Shown: positions 25,248 to 35,033, counted from the first letter of the stretch. The stretch is 63,820 nucleotides of DNA from Paracoccaceae bacterium (GCA_023260655.1 JALQUU010000007.1:1-63820), one strand, 5' to 3'. The notes: a model not told the origin generated them from the sequence alone. Translations and numbers: made by a program.

Positions 25248-25415
25248 TCAGGCCAATGTCGACAGGATCATCAGAACCGCAATCAATGCGGCTCCGAAGC
25301 CTAGAAAATAGCTCGAAAGCCGGTTCTTCATCGGCGCAGCAGTATGGCACTTGCCGCATTCAGCCGAGTTGAATCTCATCTTGTGACCACAGGCTTGGCA
25401 TTCAAATATCCGCAT
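25248..25415 (-). CDS. Zinc-ribbon membrane microprotein (55 aa)
   Basis: This short frame encodes two CxxC knuckles, FECQACGHKM and SAECGKCHTA, forming a rubredoxin-like zinc ribbon, then a single C-terminal membrane helix (SYFLGFGAALIAVLMILSTLA). The four correctly spaced cysteines and the helix argue against chance. Translation probably starts at ATG 25415, preceded only by a weak GAGAG. The family is unknown; similar small tail-anchored zinc ribbons are widespread. The 190 bases upstream, to the DMT gene, hold no other gene I can support. Confidence 0.6.
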   Translation of the reverse strand: MRIFECQACGHKMRFNSAECGKCHTAAPMKNRLSSYFLGFGAALIAVLMILSTLA

Positions 25416-25606
25416 CGCGCTCTCAAAATCTAAGGGCACTATAAACCGTGAGGTAGCAGTTTGAAGCACCTGTAGCCATGGGGGTTTTCCACCGCAAGAA
25501 AAGGGGAAAACCACGCCCGCCCACAACCCAAAGAATATCAGGCTGGCTCTTTGGATTAACAGCTTCGAACTGCGCCTCAGCCTTCGTACATCGCCGTCTA
25601 CCCAGC

Positions 25607-26596
25607 TTACCCCTCCGACGGATCGACAGAAACCCGCTCGAACGCAGGCGGCAACTCCCGCACCTTCTCGCGCCAAAGCACCAGAAGCCCCGCCGCCATG
25701 ATCACCAGAATCCCGAGCCACGCGAGCGCATCCGGCCATTCCGCGAAGAAGAGCCATCCCCACAGCACGCCCCAGAGCATGTAGCTATATTCGAAGGGCG
25801 CCACCGCGTTGCTATCGGCAATCCGGTAGGCCTGCGTCAAAAGCGTCAGCCCCACCGCCGCGATCACCCCGCAGCCGCACATCAGCGCCAGATGCACAGG
25901 CTCCGGCCACGCCCAGCCACGGAAGAGGAACCCGAGCGTCGGGTGCGAATTGGTGGCCATATGCCCATCCCCGAACGCCGCCGCCATCCCCAGCGCCACC
26001 ACGAGGAACACGAAATTCCCCCAGAACGCCATCGCAGGCGCGGTCTCCGTCTGCCCCAACCGCCGCGCAAGGATCATCGCGAACCCATAGGAAAGCCCCG
26101 ACCCCAGCACCATCAGCGCCGCCCAGTCGAAAATACTCGCTCCGGGCCGCAGCATGATCACCACGCCCGCAAAGCCCAAAGCCACCGCGCCCCAGCGCCG
26201 CCAGCCCACCTGCTCTTTCAGCCAGAAGTACGAAAGCACCGTGATGAACAGAGGGGCCGAGAAATAGAGCGCCACCGTCGTCGCGATCGGCAGTGCGGGC
26301 AGCGCGAGGTAATAGGCCGCATAGGCCATAAACATCACCCCGCCCCGCAGGATCATCGCCCAAACCGCCGGTGTGAACAGCGTCCGCAAGCCCCCGTCCC
26401 GCGCCGCCAAGAGCGCCAGAAGCGGCATCGCCGTCAGCCCGCGCAGCACCATCGCCTCGCTCAACGGATAGCTTCCCGAAATCAGCTTCAGGATCAGATC
26501 CTGCACCGCAAATAGCCCGATGCCTGCACAGAGGCACAGGATCCCCAAAGTGGTGTCCTGTCTGGCCCCAGTGGGCAAAGGCGAAGCATCTGTCAT
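25607..26596 (-). CDS. EamA/DMT-family transporter (RhaT/YdcZ-like exporter)
   Basis: The 329-aa protein has ten predicted membrane helices in two EamA repeats (first from [21 protein letters not shown], second from [22 protein letters not shown]). The conserved Pro/Gly pattern [12 protein letters not shown] and GPP-like [13 protein letters not shown] are seen. DMT proteins usually export amino acids or metabolites. Start at ATG 26596 ([10 protein letters not shown]) rather than further upstream, because the extension is Arg-rich and unlike a membrane-protein leader. It is divergent from the HyuC-type amidohydrolase. Confidence 0.87.
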   Translation of the reverse strand: MTDASPLPTGARQDTTLGILCLCAGIGLFAVQDLILKLISGSYPLSEAMVLRGLTAMPLLALLAARDGGLRTLFTPAVWAMILRGGVMFMAYAAYYLALPALPIATTVALYFSAPLFITVLSYFWLKEQVGWRRWGAVALGFAGVVIMLRPGASIFDWAALMVLGSGLSYGFAMILARRLGQTETAPAMAFWGNFVFLVVALGMAAAFGDGHMATNSHPTLGFLFRGWAWPEPVHLALMCGCGVIAAVGLTLLTQAYRIADSNAVAPFEYSYMLWGVLWGWLFFAEWPDALAWLGILVIMAAGLLVLWREKVRELPPAFERVSVDPSEG

Positions 26597-26744
26597 GCGA
26601 ACTGTTCCCTGCGTTTTGCGCAGTGAGCCACGCAGGCACCTCCCTTGTCCCCACGGTTTGCGACACGGAAGGTCGCACAAAACCAACCCCTTGCCTTCCC
26701 CGCGCGCCCACCGCCAAATATGCGCAAGCACCCGCGAGGCCCCC

Positions 26745-27962
26745 ATGCAGATCAACACCCAGCGCTTCCTCTCCGATCTCCACACGCTCCGCCAATTCGG
26801 CGCAGCAGGCTCCGGCAAAGGCGTGCAGCGCCGCGCCTATACCGAAGCCGACATCGCCGCCCGCGACTGGCTCTCCGACCAGATGCGCGCCATCGGCCTC
26901 CGCGTGGAAATGGATGCGATGGGCAATCTCTTCGGCCTCTGGCCCGACGATGCCCTCTCCCTCCTCCTCGGCTCCCACTCCGACACCCAGCCCGAAGGCG
27001 GCTGGCTCGACGGGGCCTTGGGTGTGATTGCCGGATTGGAAATCGCCCGCGCCGCCCGCGAACGCGGCGGGCCACGCGTCTCGGTCGTCTCGTTCCAGGA
27101 TGAAGAAGGCCGCTTCGGCGTCACCACAGGCAGCGCCGTCTGGTCCGGCACGCTCACCCAGTCCCAAGCCGATCTCGTCACCGATTCCGACGGCACAACC
27201 CTCGCCACCGCCCGCGCCGCCCTAGGCGCGCGCGTCACCGGCCCCGTCGATCCTTCGCGCTTCTCCGGCTACATCGAGATGCATATCGAACAAGGCCCGT
27301 GGCTTGATCAGTCCGGCGAGAAGGCAGGCGTCGTCAGCGCCATCGTCGGCATCCGCGATATGGTCGTCACCCTCACAGGCGCACAGAACCACGCGGGCAC
27401 CACGCCCATGCACCTCCGCCGCGACACCTTCCAAGGCCTCGCCGAATTCGCCGCCCGCCTCCCCGAGGCGCTCGCCCCCATCGTCACCCCCGCCAGCGTC
27501 TGGACAATCGGCCACGTCGCCCTCCACCCCGGCGCGCATTCCGTCATCCCCGGAGAATGCCGTTTCTCGATGCAATGGCGCGACGGCAGCATCGAACGGC
27601 TCGCCGAAATGGAAAGCACCATCCGCAACCTGCTGTCAGAAATCACCGCAAAACGCGGCCTCGGCCTCTCTTACGGCCCGAAACTCGGCCTCGATCCCGT
27701 GGATATGGCCCCGCACCTCCGCGCCGCCCTCGAAGCCGCCGCCGATGAGGAATGCCCCGGCGCATGGCGCACCATGCCCTCTGGCGCGTTGCATGACGCC
27801 ACAGGCGTCTCCCGCCTCATGCCCGCCGCGATGCTCTTCACGCCTTCCATCGGCGGCATCAGCCACGATTTCGCTGAAGATACCGCCGAACCCGACCTCG
27901 AAACCGGCCTCCGCATCCTCGCGAAAGCCGTTCTGAAACTCGCCGGAAACGACGCGCCTTAA
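26745..27962 (+). CDS. Zn-dependent amidohydrolase (N-carbamoyl-L-amino acid hydrolase/allantoate amidohydrolase family)
   Basis: The 405-aa M20C enzyme has [28 protein letters not shown] (metal ligands His/Asp), [14 protein letters not shown] (Glu-Glu), [11 protein letters not shown] and the dimerisation motif [13 protein letters not shown]. The C-terminal MPSGALHDA supplies the last His. Family members hydrolyse N-carbamoyl amino acids, ureidoglycolate or allantoate. No hydantoinase or allantoinase is near, so the exact substrate stays open. It ends with a TTAA stop overlap with the convergent aminotransferase. Confidence 0.87.
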   Translation: MQINTQRFLSDLHTLRQFGAAGSGKGVQRRAYTEADIAARDWLSDQMRAIGLRVEMDAMGNLFGLWPDDALSLLLGSHSDTQPEGGWLDGALGVIAGLEIARAARERGGPRVSVVSFQDEEGRFGVTTGSAVWSGTLTQSQADLVTDSDGTTLATARAALGARVTGPVDPSRFSGYIEMHIEQGPWLDQSGEKAGVVSAIVGIRDMVVTLTGAQNHAGTTPMHLRRDTFQGLAEFAARLPEALAPIVTPASVWTIGHVALHPGAHSVIPGECRFSMQWRDGSIERLAEMESTIRNLLSEITAKRGLGLSYGPKLGLDPVDMAPHLRAALEAAADEECPGAWRTMPSGALHDATGVSRLMPAAMLFTPSIGGISHDFAEDTAEPDLETGLRILAKAVLKLAGNDAP

Positions 27963-29164
27963 CCCGCCAGCAACCGCCCGAGCCGCTTCAACCCTTCGTC
28001 GATCTGCGCCTCGTTGGGCGAGGATAAATTGAGCCGGATCGTGTTCTTGCCCGAACCATCCGCGTAAAATGCAGACCCCGGCACGAAGGCCACATTCTCT
28101 TCCTCCAAGGCGCGCACCAGAAGCGCCGCGCCATCCATGCCCTGTGGCAGCGTCACCCAGACGAACATCCCGCCTTCCGGCTCGGTCCAGCTCACGCCCT
28201 TCGGCATATAGGCCTTGAGCGCCGTAAGCATCGCATCCCGTCGCGCGCCATAATGCGCCCGAAGGCGCGGGATATGCCCGCCCATCGCCCGCCGCGCCAC
28301 ATCGGCCACCAAGGCCTGATTGAGCGTCGCGCTATGCAGATCACCCGCCTGCTTCATCAGCACCAACTGCCGGATCACTGGCATCGCGGCACAAACCCAA
28401 CCCACCCGCAGCCCCGGCGCGAGGGTTTTCGAGAAACTGCCGCAGTAAATCGTCCGCGCCTCTTCGATAGAACCCTTCTCCGCGATCTCCAGCGCAAGGA
28501 TCGGCGGCACGTCTTCGCCCGAATAGCGCAGCGCGTAATAGGCCGAATCCTCCAGAATGGCCGCATCCAGCGCCTCTGCCTGCGAGAGCAAAGCCCGCCG
28601 CTCATCTGCCGAAAGCGTCACCCCGGTCGGGTTCGAGAAATCGGGCGTCACATAGAGGAACTTCACCGCCCCGCCCGCCGCTTCGGCCTCTGCCGCCACC
28701 GCTTCCGGCGCGCGGTTATCGGCAGGGTCCAAACGGTCATAACGCGGCTCATAGGCGTTGAACGCGCCGAGCGCCCCCAAATAAGTCGGCCACCCCACCA
28801 GCGCCGTATCCCCCGGCGAAAGGAACAGCCTGCCCAGATAATCCAGAGCCTGCTGCGAGCCCGAGGTGATCAGAATGTTATCCGCCTCGCAGGGCACCCC
28901 GATCGACCCCATATACTCCGCAATCCACGCCCGAAGCGCCGGATTGCCTTCGGAGGTCGAATACTGCAGCGACATATCCGCCGCGCCATCCGCCAAAGCC
29001 CGATCCGTCGCCTCGCGAAACGCCTCCACCGGAAACAGCGCCGGATCAGGAATGCCGCCCGCAAAGGAAAGAATGCCGGGTCGGTTGAGCAGTTTCAAAA
29101 GCTCGCGGATCTCCGACGCCTTCATACGTCCGGCGCGCGTGGCAAAAAGCGAAGTCAGGGTCAT
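27959..29164 (-). CDS. Class I PLP aminotransferase (2-aminoadipate transaminase/LysN-like)
   Basis: The 401-aa fold-type I aminotransferase has the MocR/LysN-branch opening [19 protein letters not shown] and FAGGIPDP, the substrate segment [34 protein letters not shown] and the Schiff-base Lys in [21 protein letters not shown] lies 9 bases before ATG 29164. LysN-like enzymes act on 2-aminoadipate or aromatic/branched amino acids. The saccharopine genes elsewhere in the window make 2-aminoadipate a reasonable substrate, but this is inference. Confidence 0.88.
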   Translation of the reverse strand: MTLTSLFATRAGRMKASEIRELLKLLNRPGILSFAGGIPDPALFPVEAFREATDRALADGAADMSLQYSTSEGNPALRAWIAEYMGSIGVPCEADNILITSGSQQALDYLGRLFLSPGDTALVGWPTYLGALGAFNAYEPRYDRLDPADNRAPEAVAAEAEAAGGAVKFLYVTPDFSNPTGVTLSADERRALLSQAEALDAAILEDSAYYALRYSGEDVPPILALEIAEKGSIEEARTIYCGSFSKTLAPGLRVGWVCAAMPVIRQLVLMKQAGDLHSATLNQALVADVARRAMGGHIPRLRAHYGARRDAMLTALKAYMPKGVSWTEPEGGMFVWVTLPQGMDGAALLVRALEEENVAFVPGSAFYADGSGKNTIRLNLSSPNEAQIDEGLKRLGRLLAG

Positions 29165-29212
29165 AGGGGCACTCCTCCAAGTTCCGCCACCCTCATCGCG
29201 GCCACGCATAAA

Positions 29213-29227
29213 GTCAATAATACTGAC
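29213..29227. promoter_or_regulatory. Possible dyad operator in the aminotransferase/L,D-transpeptidase intergenic region
   Basis: GTCA (29213-29216) and TGAC (29224-29227) flank a 7-base AT-rich centre in the divergent intergenic region. It resembles a small GntR-type dyad and sits about 50 bases upstream of the aminotransferase start. The arms are short. Confidence 0.25.
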
Positions 29228-29335
29228 ATAAATCGTGAAAACCCGCCCGAAAGGGTGCGGGAATCCCTACTTTCCGCGAAACCTTTTCAGGCGCAGACTA
29301 TCCCCATTGATTTCCAATGCTTTTTCGAGGCCCCC

Positions 29336-29764
29336 ATGAAACGGATCACATTCTGGATCGTCGGCTTGGCTATTCTGTGCCTGTTGCCCGTTCTTTCTGT
29401 CGCAGCCCCTTTGGTGGCTCAGGTCGACATCCGCTCCCAAACCATGACCGTCTATCTCGATGGCGCCCCCACCTACACATGGCCCGTCTCCACAGCCCGC
29501 AAGGGCAAGATCACCCCCACAGGCACTTTCCGCGGCCAGTGGCTCTCGCGCCATCACCGCTCCAGCCTCTACAAAAACGCCCCGATGCCCTATGCGATCT
29601 TCTTCCGTGGCAATTACGCCATCCACGGCACCAACCAGATCAACCGCCTAGGCCGCCCCGCCAGCGCGGGATGCGTGCGCCTCCATCCCGATCACGCCGC
29701 CGTTCTGTTCAACCTCGCCAAAAAGCTCGGCCCGCAAAACCTGAAAGTCGTGATCCAGCGTTAA
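29336..29764 (+). CDS. L,D-transpeptidase (YkuD domain)
   Basis: The 142-aa exported enzyme has an N-terminal signal/anchor (RITFWIVGLAILCLLPVLSVAA) and a compact YkuD domain. The catalytic signature HGTNQINRLGRPASAGCVRL supplies His, Ser-x-Gly-Cys and Arg. YkuD enzymes make 3-3 peptidoglycan cross-links or attach proteins to peptidoglycan in the periplasm. At 142 aa it is a minimal single-domain form. Its stop codon overlaps that of the convergent D,D-carboxypeptidase gene (TTAA). Confidence 0.92.
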   Translation: MKRITFWIVGLAILCLLPVLSVAAPLVAQVDIRSQTMTVYLDGAPTYTWPVSTARKGKITPTGTFRGQWLSRHHRSSLYKNAPMPYAIFFRGNYAIHGTNQINRLGRPASAGCVRLHPDHAAVLFNLAKKLGPQNLKVVIQR

Positions 29765-31242
29765 CCGTAGGCCTTGCCCCAGCGCTCCAGTAGCGCCTGC
29801 TGCAAGGCCTTCGCTTTCTTGTTCCACTGCGGCGCACCCCGCGGCTTCTCCCGCTCCGCCTCCTTGATGGCCGCGCGAAGCTTCGGGTCCACGCTAAAAA
29901 TCGCGAACACCAACTCGCCGCCCTTCGGCGTGGTCACAAACCCCGCAAGGCTCGACGCGAAGTTCAAGGTTCCGGTCTTCGCCGCCACCTTCAGGGGATG
30001 GTTCTTATCTAGCTTCCCCTTGGCGTCCCGCATCGCCACCTCTTTCAGAAGCGGCTTCAGCCCCAGCTTCCGCGCTGTCAAAAGCGCACTTACCATGCCC
30101 GCCGCTGTGATCCGGCTATCCTCGCCCAAGCCCGAGTGATCCACAAACGTCGGGTTCACCATGCCGAGCCGCGTCTCCGCCCAGCGCTGCATCTCCCGCG
30201 CCGAAGCCCTCAGATCCGCCACAGCCCCGCTCCGCTTCTGGCTCGCCGCCATCCCGACCATTTCGGCCGTCAGATTTGTCGAATGCTTCAACATATCCTT
30301 GAGCAGCACATCGAGGCCCTCCGAAGCCCTCCGCGCCAGAACCTGCCCCTCCGGCAGCGCCGCCGCCCGCGCCTCTTCCGGCAAATCGATGCCCTGCGCC
30401 CGCGCCAAGACCCTGAACACTTCAGCCGCGTAAAGATCCGGATGCCGCACCGGTAACCACCGCGACCCACCTTTCCCCAAGGCCCCACGCGCTACCGTCC
30501 AGCTCTCGACGCCATTCACCTCGCGATAGGTGTAGATCGGCAGGCTCCGGTCCACGATCGCCATCCGCGCAATCCGCACCGCAGGCTTCACCGTGTCCGA
30601 GCGCGCATCCATGCTCACGCCCCAGCCATTCCCCTTCCGCTTCCACTCGAAATGCAAACGGTTGAAATTCAGCGCGAGGCCCGAAATCGCCGGATTATAG
30701 CCCACATGGTCAGGCTGGGCCTTGTCGATCTCCGGCGCATAGGGAAGCGCTCCGCCCCACACCAGAAACCGCCCCGCCACCTTCCGCACACCCGCGCCCT
30801 TCAGCGCCACAACCAGCGCCACCAGCCCGTCGGTATCCAGCGTCGGATCCCCGCCGCCCACCAGCACCAGATCGCCCTGAACCACACCGCCCGCCACCGG
30901 CCCCGTCGCCAGCACCCGCGTCTCGAACCGATGCCCCGCGCCCAAGGTCTCCAGCGCATAAGTCGCCGTGATTGCCTTCATCACCGAAGCGGGCGGCAAG
31001 CCCCCGATCTCGTCCTTGATCTCCAGCATCTGCCCCGTCTGGGCATGCGCCACCGCATAGCTCAACCGCCCGCTCAGCCCCGAAGCTTTCACCAACGCAT
31101 CCGCGCTTTTCGGCGCAGGCGGCATCGTTCCCGGTCGGGCATGGGGGCGCAAGGATTGCAGCGGTGCCGCCGCCTCGCCCGGCACGGCCACCAGCGACAG
31201 CAATCCAGAGATAAACAAACGACGGTTCAACGACTTAAACAT
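29761..31242 (-). CDS. dacB: D-alanyl-D-alanine carboxypeptidase/endopeptidase (PBP4, peptidase S13)
   Basis: This is a 493-aa periplasmic penicillin-binding protein of class C. There is a signal peptide (RLFISGLLSLVAVPGEAAA), the SxxK motif in PPASVMKAI, SxN in KHSTNLTAEM and KTG in VAAKTGTLNF. Length and the inserted domain between SxxK and SxN fit DacB/PBP4. It trims peptidoglycan side chains or cross-links. It is convergent with an L,D-transpeptidase, a functionally related cell-wall enzyme, and 40 bases downstream of nadD on the same strand. Confidence 0.92.
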   Translation of the reverse strand: MFKSLNRRLFISGLLSLVAVPGEAAAPLQSLRPHARPGTMPPAPKSADALVKASGLSGRLSYAVAHAQTGQMLEIKDEIGGLPPASVMKAITATYALETLGAGHRFETRVLATGPVAGGVVQGDLVLVGGGDPTLDTDGLVALVVALKGAGVRKVAGRFLVWGGALPYAPEIDKAQPDHVGYNPAISGLALNFNRLHFEWKRKGNGWGVSMDARSDTVKPAVRIARMAIVDRSLPIYTYREVNGVESWTVARGALGKGGSRWLPVRHPDLYAAEVFRVLARAQGIDLPEEARAAALPEGQVLARRASEGLDVLLKDMLKHSTNLTAEMVGMAASQKRSGAVADLRASAREMQRWAETRLGMVNPTFVDHSGLGEDSRITAAGMVSALLTARKLGLKPLLKEVAMRDAKGKLDKNHPLKVAAKTGTLNFASSLAGFVTTPKGGELVFAIFSVDPKLRAAIKEAEREKPRGAPQWNKKAKALQQALLERWGKAYG

Positions 31243-31282
31243 ACTGAAATCCTACTGCGCCTTAAAAATACGGCAAGAGCGA

Positions 31283-31879
31283 TCACTTGGGCCAAGCCCC
31301 TTTCGCCCGCAACTCCGATGAGGAAATCCCCCGCATCGGCATATCCACCATGCACCACGCCGGGCAGGCCGCCCGCCGCAACGCCCGCGCCTCGCGCACC
31401 CGCGCATTGGCCGCAATCGTCGCCGCCTTGGAAAACCGCGCCGCCAAGCGCTGATTGGGCCGCGAAAGCACCCCCACAGGGCAGTCGGCCATAATCCCCT
31501 GCCAATCCTGCCAGCGATGGAACTGCACCAGATTGTCCGCCCCCATCAGCCAGACAAACCGCACCCCCGGATAGAGTCGCGCAAGCTTCGCCAAGGTCCG
31601 CGCCGTATATCGCGTGCCCAAATGCGCTTCCAGATCGGTCACCTTCACCCGAGAATGCCGCATCACCGCCCGCGCCCGCTCCATGCGCTCTGGCAGCGAA
31701 GCAGGCCCGTTCGCCTTCAAAGGATTTCCGGGGGTCACCAGCCACCACACCGCGTCCAGCCCGAACCGTTTCAGCGCCTCGCGGGTGATATGCGCATGCC
31801 CCTCATGCGCCGGATCGAACGATCCGCCAAGGAGCCCGATCACTTGGCCCTTCGTGGCAAGAGGAAATCCAGCGCGCAT
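31283..31879 (-). CDS. nadD: Nicotinate-nucleotide adenylyltransferase
   Basis: The 198-aa nucleotidyltransferase has the HxGH-type motif in [32 protein letters not shown], the [19 protein letters not shown] block specific to NadD, and the C-terminal [10 protein letters not shown] (SSTxxR-type) motif. It adenylylates nicotinate mononucleotide in NAD synthesis. In many genomes it sits near rsfS/obg and proA; here it lies between trmD and dacB. Confidence 0.93.
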   Translation of the reverse strand: MRAGFPLATKGQVIGLLGGSFDPAHEGHAHITREALKRFGLDAVWWLVTPGNPLKANGPASLPERMERARAVMRHSRVKVTDLEAHLGTRYTARTLAKLARLYPGVRFVWLMGADNLVQFHRWQDWQGIMADCPVGVLSRPNQRLAARFSKAATIAANARVREARALRRAACPAWCMVDMPMRGISSSELRAKGAWPK

Positions 31880-31941
31880 GGCGCATGAGTAACTTGGCCG
31901 CCCGCGCTTGCAAAGGCCCGCGCGCTGCGTTCACCTGTCGC

Positions 31942-32067
31942 GCGCGTTAACTTTTCACGCTCACGCCAAAGCCCCTGAACGTCATGACGCAAGCCATACA
32001 CAATCCAGACGCAATCCAGACGCTTCGGAAACAGCCCCAAGCCCCGCGTTCAGCGCGTTAACTTTTC
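31942..32067. repeat. 15-bp direct repeat flanking the trmD end
   Basis: The same 15 bases (GCGCGTTAACTTTTC on the plus strand) occur at 31942-31956 and 32053-32067, 111 bases apart. The second copy includes the last four codons of trmD. A short tandem of CAATCCAGACG lies between them. This looks like a remnant of a small local duplication in the 170-base gap between trmD and nadD, which otherwise holds no gene. Confidence 0.5.
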
Positions 32068-32835
32068 CCACAAATCGGGACGCCGCTCGCGGGTGATCCG
32101 CTCGCTTTCGCCCTTCCGCCACGCCTCGATCTTGGCGTGATTGCCCGACAGTAGCACCTCGGGGATCTCGCGCCCCTCCCAATCCGCAGGCTTCGTATAT
32201 TGCGGATGCTCCAGCATCCCGTTGGAGAAACTCTCCTCAACGGCGCTCTCGGCATTGCCCAGAACCCCCGGCAAGAGCCGCACAGTGGCATCGAGCATCG
32301 CCTGCGCGGCAATCTCGCCTCCGGTCATCACGAAGTCGCCAAGGCTCACTTCCATGATCCCGAAGGCCTCCAACACGCGCTCGTCCACGCCCTCGAAACG
32401 CCCGCAAAGCATTGTAATCCCGTCACAACTTGCGAAGGTCCGCGCCATCTCCTGATCGAAGCGCCGCCCCCGTGGCGAGAGATAAACCAAAGGCCACCGC
32501 CCCCGCGCACCCGCCATCGCATCGCGTACCGCCGCTGCCGTCACATCGGGGCGCAAAACCATCCCCGCGCCACCGCCCGCAGGTGTATCATCCACGTTCC
32601 GGTGCTTGCCGATGCCGTAGGTCCGCAGATCAAAGGTCTGCAGCTGCCAGATCCCCTGCGCCAGCGCCTTTCCGGTCAGGCTTTCGCCCAGAACCCCCGG
32701 AAACGCGCCCGGAAACAGCGTGATGATCCGTGCAGTCCACGCCTTTGCCAGTTCCGGCGTGTGCTGGACCAGTTCGCGCGGCGTGAATGTCGGTCGGACG
32801 GCCAGCCGCCCATGGGATTTCGAAATATCGCTCAT
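32050..32835 (-). CDS. trmD: tRNA (guanine-N1)-methyltransferase
   Basis: The 261-aa SPOUT methyltransferase makes m1G37 in tRNA. Signatures are ARIITLFPGAFPG, DDTPAGGGAGMVLRPDV, VYLSPRGRRFDQ, LCGRFEGVDERVLE and SLGDFVMTGGEIAAQAMLDA, forming the trefoil-knot AdoMet site, then EVLLSGNHAKIEAWRK. It normally directly follows rimM. Here two sulfotransferase-like genes lie between (32845-34421), and rplS does not follow. Confidence 0.96.
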   Translation of the reverse strand: MSDISKSHGRLAVRPTFTPRELVQHTPELAKAWTARIITLFPGAFPGVLGESLTGKALAQGIWQLQTFDLRTYGIGKHRNVDDTPAGGGAGMVLRPDVTAAAVRDAMAGARGRWPLVYLSPRGRRFDQEMARTFASCDGITMLCGRFEGVDERVLEAFGIMEVSLGDFVMTGGEIAAQAMLDATVRLLPGVLGNAESAVEESFSNGMLEHPQYTKPADWEGREIPEVLLSGNHAKIEAWRKGESERITRERRPDLWEKLTR

Positions 32836-32844
32836 GGCTTTGGC

Positions 32845-33648
32845 CTAGTCGGGCTTTGTTTCCGCGTCAATCGGCACCTCTCCCCGCCGGAGCGCCTTCT
32901 TCATCCGCGACCGCTCCGCCCGATCCGTTACCGCCCTGTTGATGCGCAGGAACTCTTCTCGCATCTCGGGCGGATCGCGCCGATTCTTCTCGGTTACGGG
33001 TTTCAGCGTTTCCCGAAGGCCAATTGGTAAATCCAAGAGGTCCAGAATGGGCGCCGCCAAGCCGTCTTCGGGTGCCTTTTCCAAGGGCATCCGCAAAATC
33101 CGGTCTGGCATCGCACCCGTTAAGATTTTGTTAACCATTCCATCAAGGTCCGGCGCAGGATGGAACGCCGCCCTGAATTCCTCTAAGCCACTGGTAAGGC
33201 TCGAAGATTTCACATGCTCCCAGTAGGCGCTCTCGATCCACGCCTCGGGTTCCCGCGTCCCAAGGCAAATGATTACCGCGCGCTTCGGCATTAACACTCT
33301 CGCCACCCGCACGAGGTCGCTCAGAATATCCACCGCCGTGCCATAATCATCCGTCCCCGGCCGCCCCGGCATATGCCCAGAAAGCTCCTCTGCCGAAAGC
33401 AGAAGCGCCTTCTTCGGCCGCGTCGCAAGCTTGGCAAAAAGCGCCTCCGCCCGCAGCGTCAACTTCGCCCGATCAAAGGCCGAACGCCCCTTGGAATAGC
33501 CTCGGCAGGCGCGGATCAGGTCTTCCATGTCGTCCTTCAACACCACCACCACATGCGGCGCTAAAGCCTTGCGATTGCTCTGGAAAAACGCCTGAATGGA
33601 AGAGGTTCCTGTCTTGTGGAACCCAGCATGGATCACCAATGGATTCAC
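32845..33648 (-). CDS. P-loop sulfotransferase-like protein, paralogue 2
   Basis: From GTG 33648 (overlapping the previous stop as GTGA) the product is 267 aa and opens [24 protein letters not shown]. The GFHKTGTSS P-loop would bind the 5'-phosphosulfate of PAPS. ALLLSAEELSGHMPGRPG in the middle is shared with the preceding gene, showing tandem duplication. IICLGTREPEAWIESAYWEHV corresponds to the 3'-phosphate-binding RxPxxxxxSxY region. The acceptor is unknown; glycan or lipid sulfation is typical. It lies between rimM and trmD. Confidence 0.75.
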   Translation of the reverse strand: MNPLVIHAGFHKTGTSSIQAFFQSNRKALAPHVVVVLKDDMEDLIRACRGYSKGRSAFDRAKLTLRAEALFAKLATRPKKALLLSAEELSGHMPGRPGTDDYGTAVDILSDLVRVARVLMPKRAVIICLGTREPEAWIESAYWEHVKSSSLTSGLEEFRAAFHPAPDLDGMVNKILTGAMPDRILRMPLEKAPEDGLAAPILDLLDLPIGLRETLKPVTEKNRRDPPEMREEFLRINRAVTDRAERSRMKKALRRGEVPIDAETKPD

Positions 33649-34421
33649 GCTAGGGCCTCGATCACAGCCCGCTTCGCCTCTTTCCAATCCGCCTTCGAAA
33701 GGTCCGATCGGTTGATCGCCAAAAGCTCTTCCAACGCCTCCTCCGGCAGCCTCGGATTGGCATCCCGCACAGGCTCGATCCGCTCCCACAAGCGCTTCGG
33801 GAACCCCGCAAACGCGAGGAGCGGCCCCAAAGTTCCCAAAGGCTCCGAACGGCACACCTCCGAGGCCCACGTGAAGCATTCCCCCCGCGATCCCAACGCC
33901 TTAGCCGCCTCCGCCGCATCTCGCGCCAAATCCGTCTCCGGCCCCAACTCCGCCGAAAACGCCGCGAAATCTTGGGTAAACCGCGTTGCCCGCACATGCT
34001 GCGCCCAAGCGCTCGCAAGCCACCCCTCCCGCTCACGGAGCGAGAACGCAAGATCCAGCCGCGCCCCCTCCGGCAGGCCCTCCAGAAACACCTCGAGGAT
34101 CGGCCCGAATTCATAGCGCATCAGCCCATGCCGCCCCGGCATATGCCCCGCCAAATCCTCCGAGGAAAACACCACAGGCCGCGCATCCTTCGCGTCCAAC
34201 CCGTTGAGAAACAAGGCCCATTCATGCGCCAGAAGTGCGCGCTCCAAGGGCTCTCGCCGCACCGAATAGGCCCGCGTCGCCTCGCATAAAGGCTCTTGGC
34301 CCAGCCGCGTGAACACCCGCCAATGCCGCGACAGCAGGCGCTTGTTTTTCCGCAATGTCTGCTGAAGGCTCGTCGTGCCGGTCTTGTGAAAGCCCGCGTG
34401 CAGAACGAGCCGCATGCTCAT
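33645..34421 (-). CDS. P-loop sulfotransferase-like protein, paralogue 1
   Basis: The 258-aa protein has the P-loop [22 protein letters not shown], the shared [22 protein letters not shown] motif, and [20 protein letters not shown] in place of the 3'-PAPS loop. The start codon overlaps the rimM stop (ATGA) and a second ATG lies 6 bases further (34415). With its neighbour it forms a tandem paralogous pair inserted into the rpsP-rimM-trmD order. Biochemical activity is inferred from fold only. Confidence 0.75.
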   Translation of the reverse strand: MSMRLVLHAGFHKTGTTSLQQTLRKNKRLLSRHWRVFTRLGQEPLCEATRAYSVRREPLERALLAHEWALFLNGLDAKDARPVVFSSEDLAGHMPGRHGLMRYEFGPILEVFLEGLPEGARLDLAFSLREREGWLASAWAQHVRATRFTQDFAAFSAELGPETDLARDAAEAAKALGSRGECFTWASEVCRSEPLGTLGPLLAFAGFPKRLWERIEPVRDANPRLPEEALEELLAINRSDLSKADWKEAKRAVIEALA

Positions 34422-34921
34422 TCCACCTCGGCCGGCGGGTCCGCCACAATGCGCCGCGCCTTCAAATCCACCGTCGGCACAGCAGCCAAAGTGAAGGGCA
34501 GAAGCAGCGTGTTTTTCGCGCCTTTCTGCCAGATTTCAAGGATATCGCCCGCCCCGTGATTGAGCACCGCCTTCACCTTGCCCAAAACCGCACCGCCCGT
34601 ATCCACCACATCCAACCCGATCAGATCGGCATGGTAGAACTCGTCATCAGGCAGCGAAGGCAGCTGGTCGCGCGGCACATAAAGCTTCGTGCCTTTCAAG
34701 GCCTCCGCTTCCTCGCGCGAACGCACATCCGATAGCCGCGCCGCGAAGCCCTGCGGGATCTGGCGGGTGAGTTGCACCTTGAACTCCCGCTTGCCACCCT
34801 CGGTCAGCAGGGGCGAATAATCCCCCAACGCGTCCGGCTCGGAAGTGAAGCTTTTCAGGCGCACTTCGCCATGCACCCCGAAAGCCCCCATAATGGCGCC
34901 CACACAGATGAGATCGGCCAT
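34418..34921 (-). CDS. rimM: 16S rRNA processing/30S maturation factor RimM
   Basis: The 167-aa protein has an N-terminal RimM domain ([25 protein letters not shown]), [24 protein letters not shown], and a C-terminal PRC-barrel ([30 protein letters not shown]). RimM binds S19 during 30S head maturation. The start is ATG 34921; the frame is open further upstream without coding character. It follows rpsP after 133 bases that include a hairpin. Confidence 0.94.
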   Translation of the reverse strand: MADLICVGAIMGAFGVHGEVRLKSFTSEPDALGDYSPLLTEGGKREFKVQLTRQIPQGFAARLSDVRSREEAEALKGTKLYVPRDQLPSLPDDEFYHADLIGLDVVDTGGAVLGKVKAVLNHGAGDILEIWQKGAKNTLLLPFTLAAVPTVDLKARRIVADPPAEVE

Positions 34922-35002
34922 GTTTTCTGCCCTCTGCCGTTTCCCCGTTCTTGCCGCGCCGTCAGGCCGATTGCAACAGGCTTGGGCCCTCGGGCAAAAG
35001 GA

Positions 35003-35033
35003 AACCCCGGCCAAGCAAGGCTCAGCCGGGGTT
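35003..35033 (-). terminator. Hairpin terminator/attenuator between rpsP and rimM
   Basis: AACCCCGGC (35003-35011) pairs perfectly with GCCGGGGTT (35025-35033). Read on the minus strand the stem is followed by TTTCCTTTT, a weak T tract. It probably attenuates rimM-trmD expression relative to the highly expressed rpsP. Confidence 0.7.

Noticed and set aside
30652-31494. Long plus-strand open frame opposite dacB
   Set aside because: It is Arg/Pro/His-rich with no recognisable domain and lies antisense to a complete, motif-bearing DacB gene. This is the usual antisense artefact of GC-rich DNA.
31840-32040. Short minus-strand frame between nadD and trmD
   Set aside because: It overlaps the nadD start, has no ribosome-binding site and no domain character.
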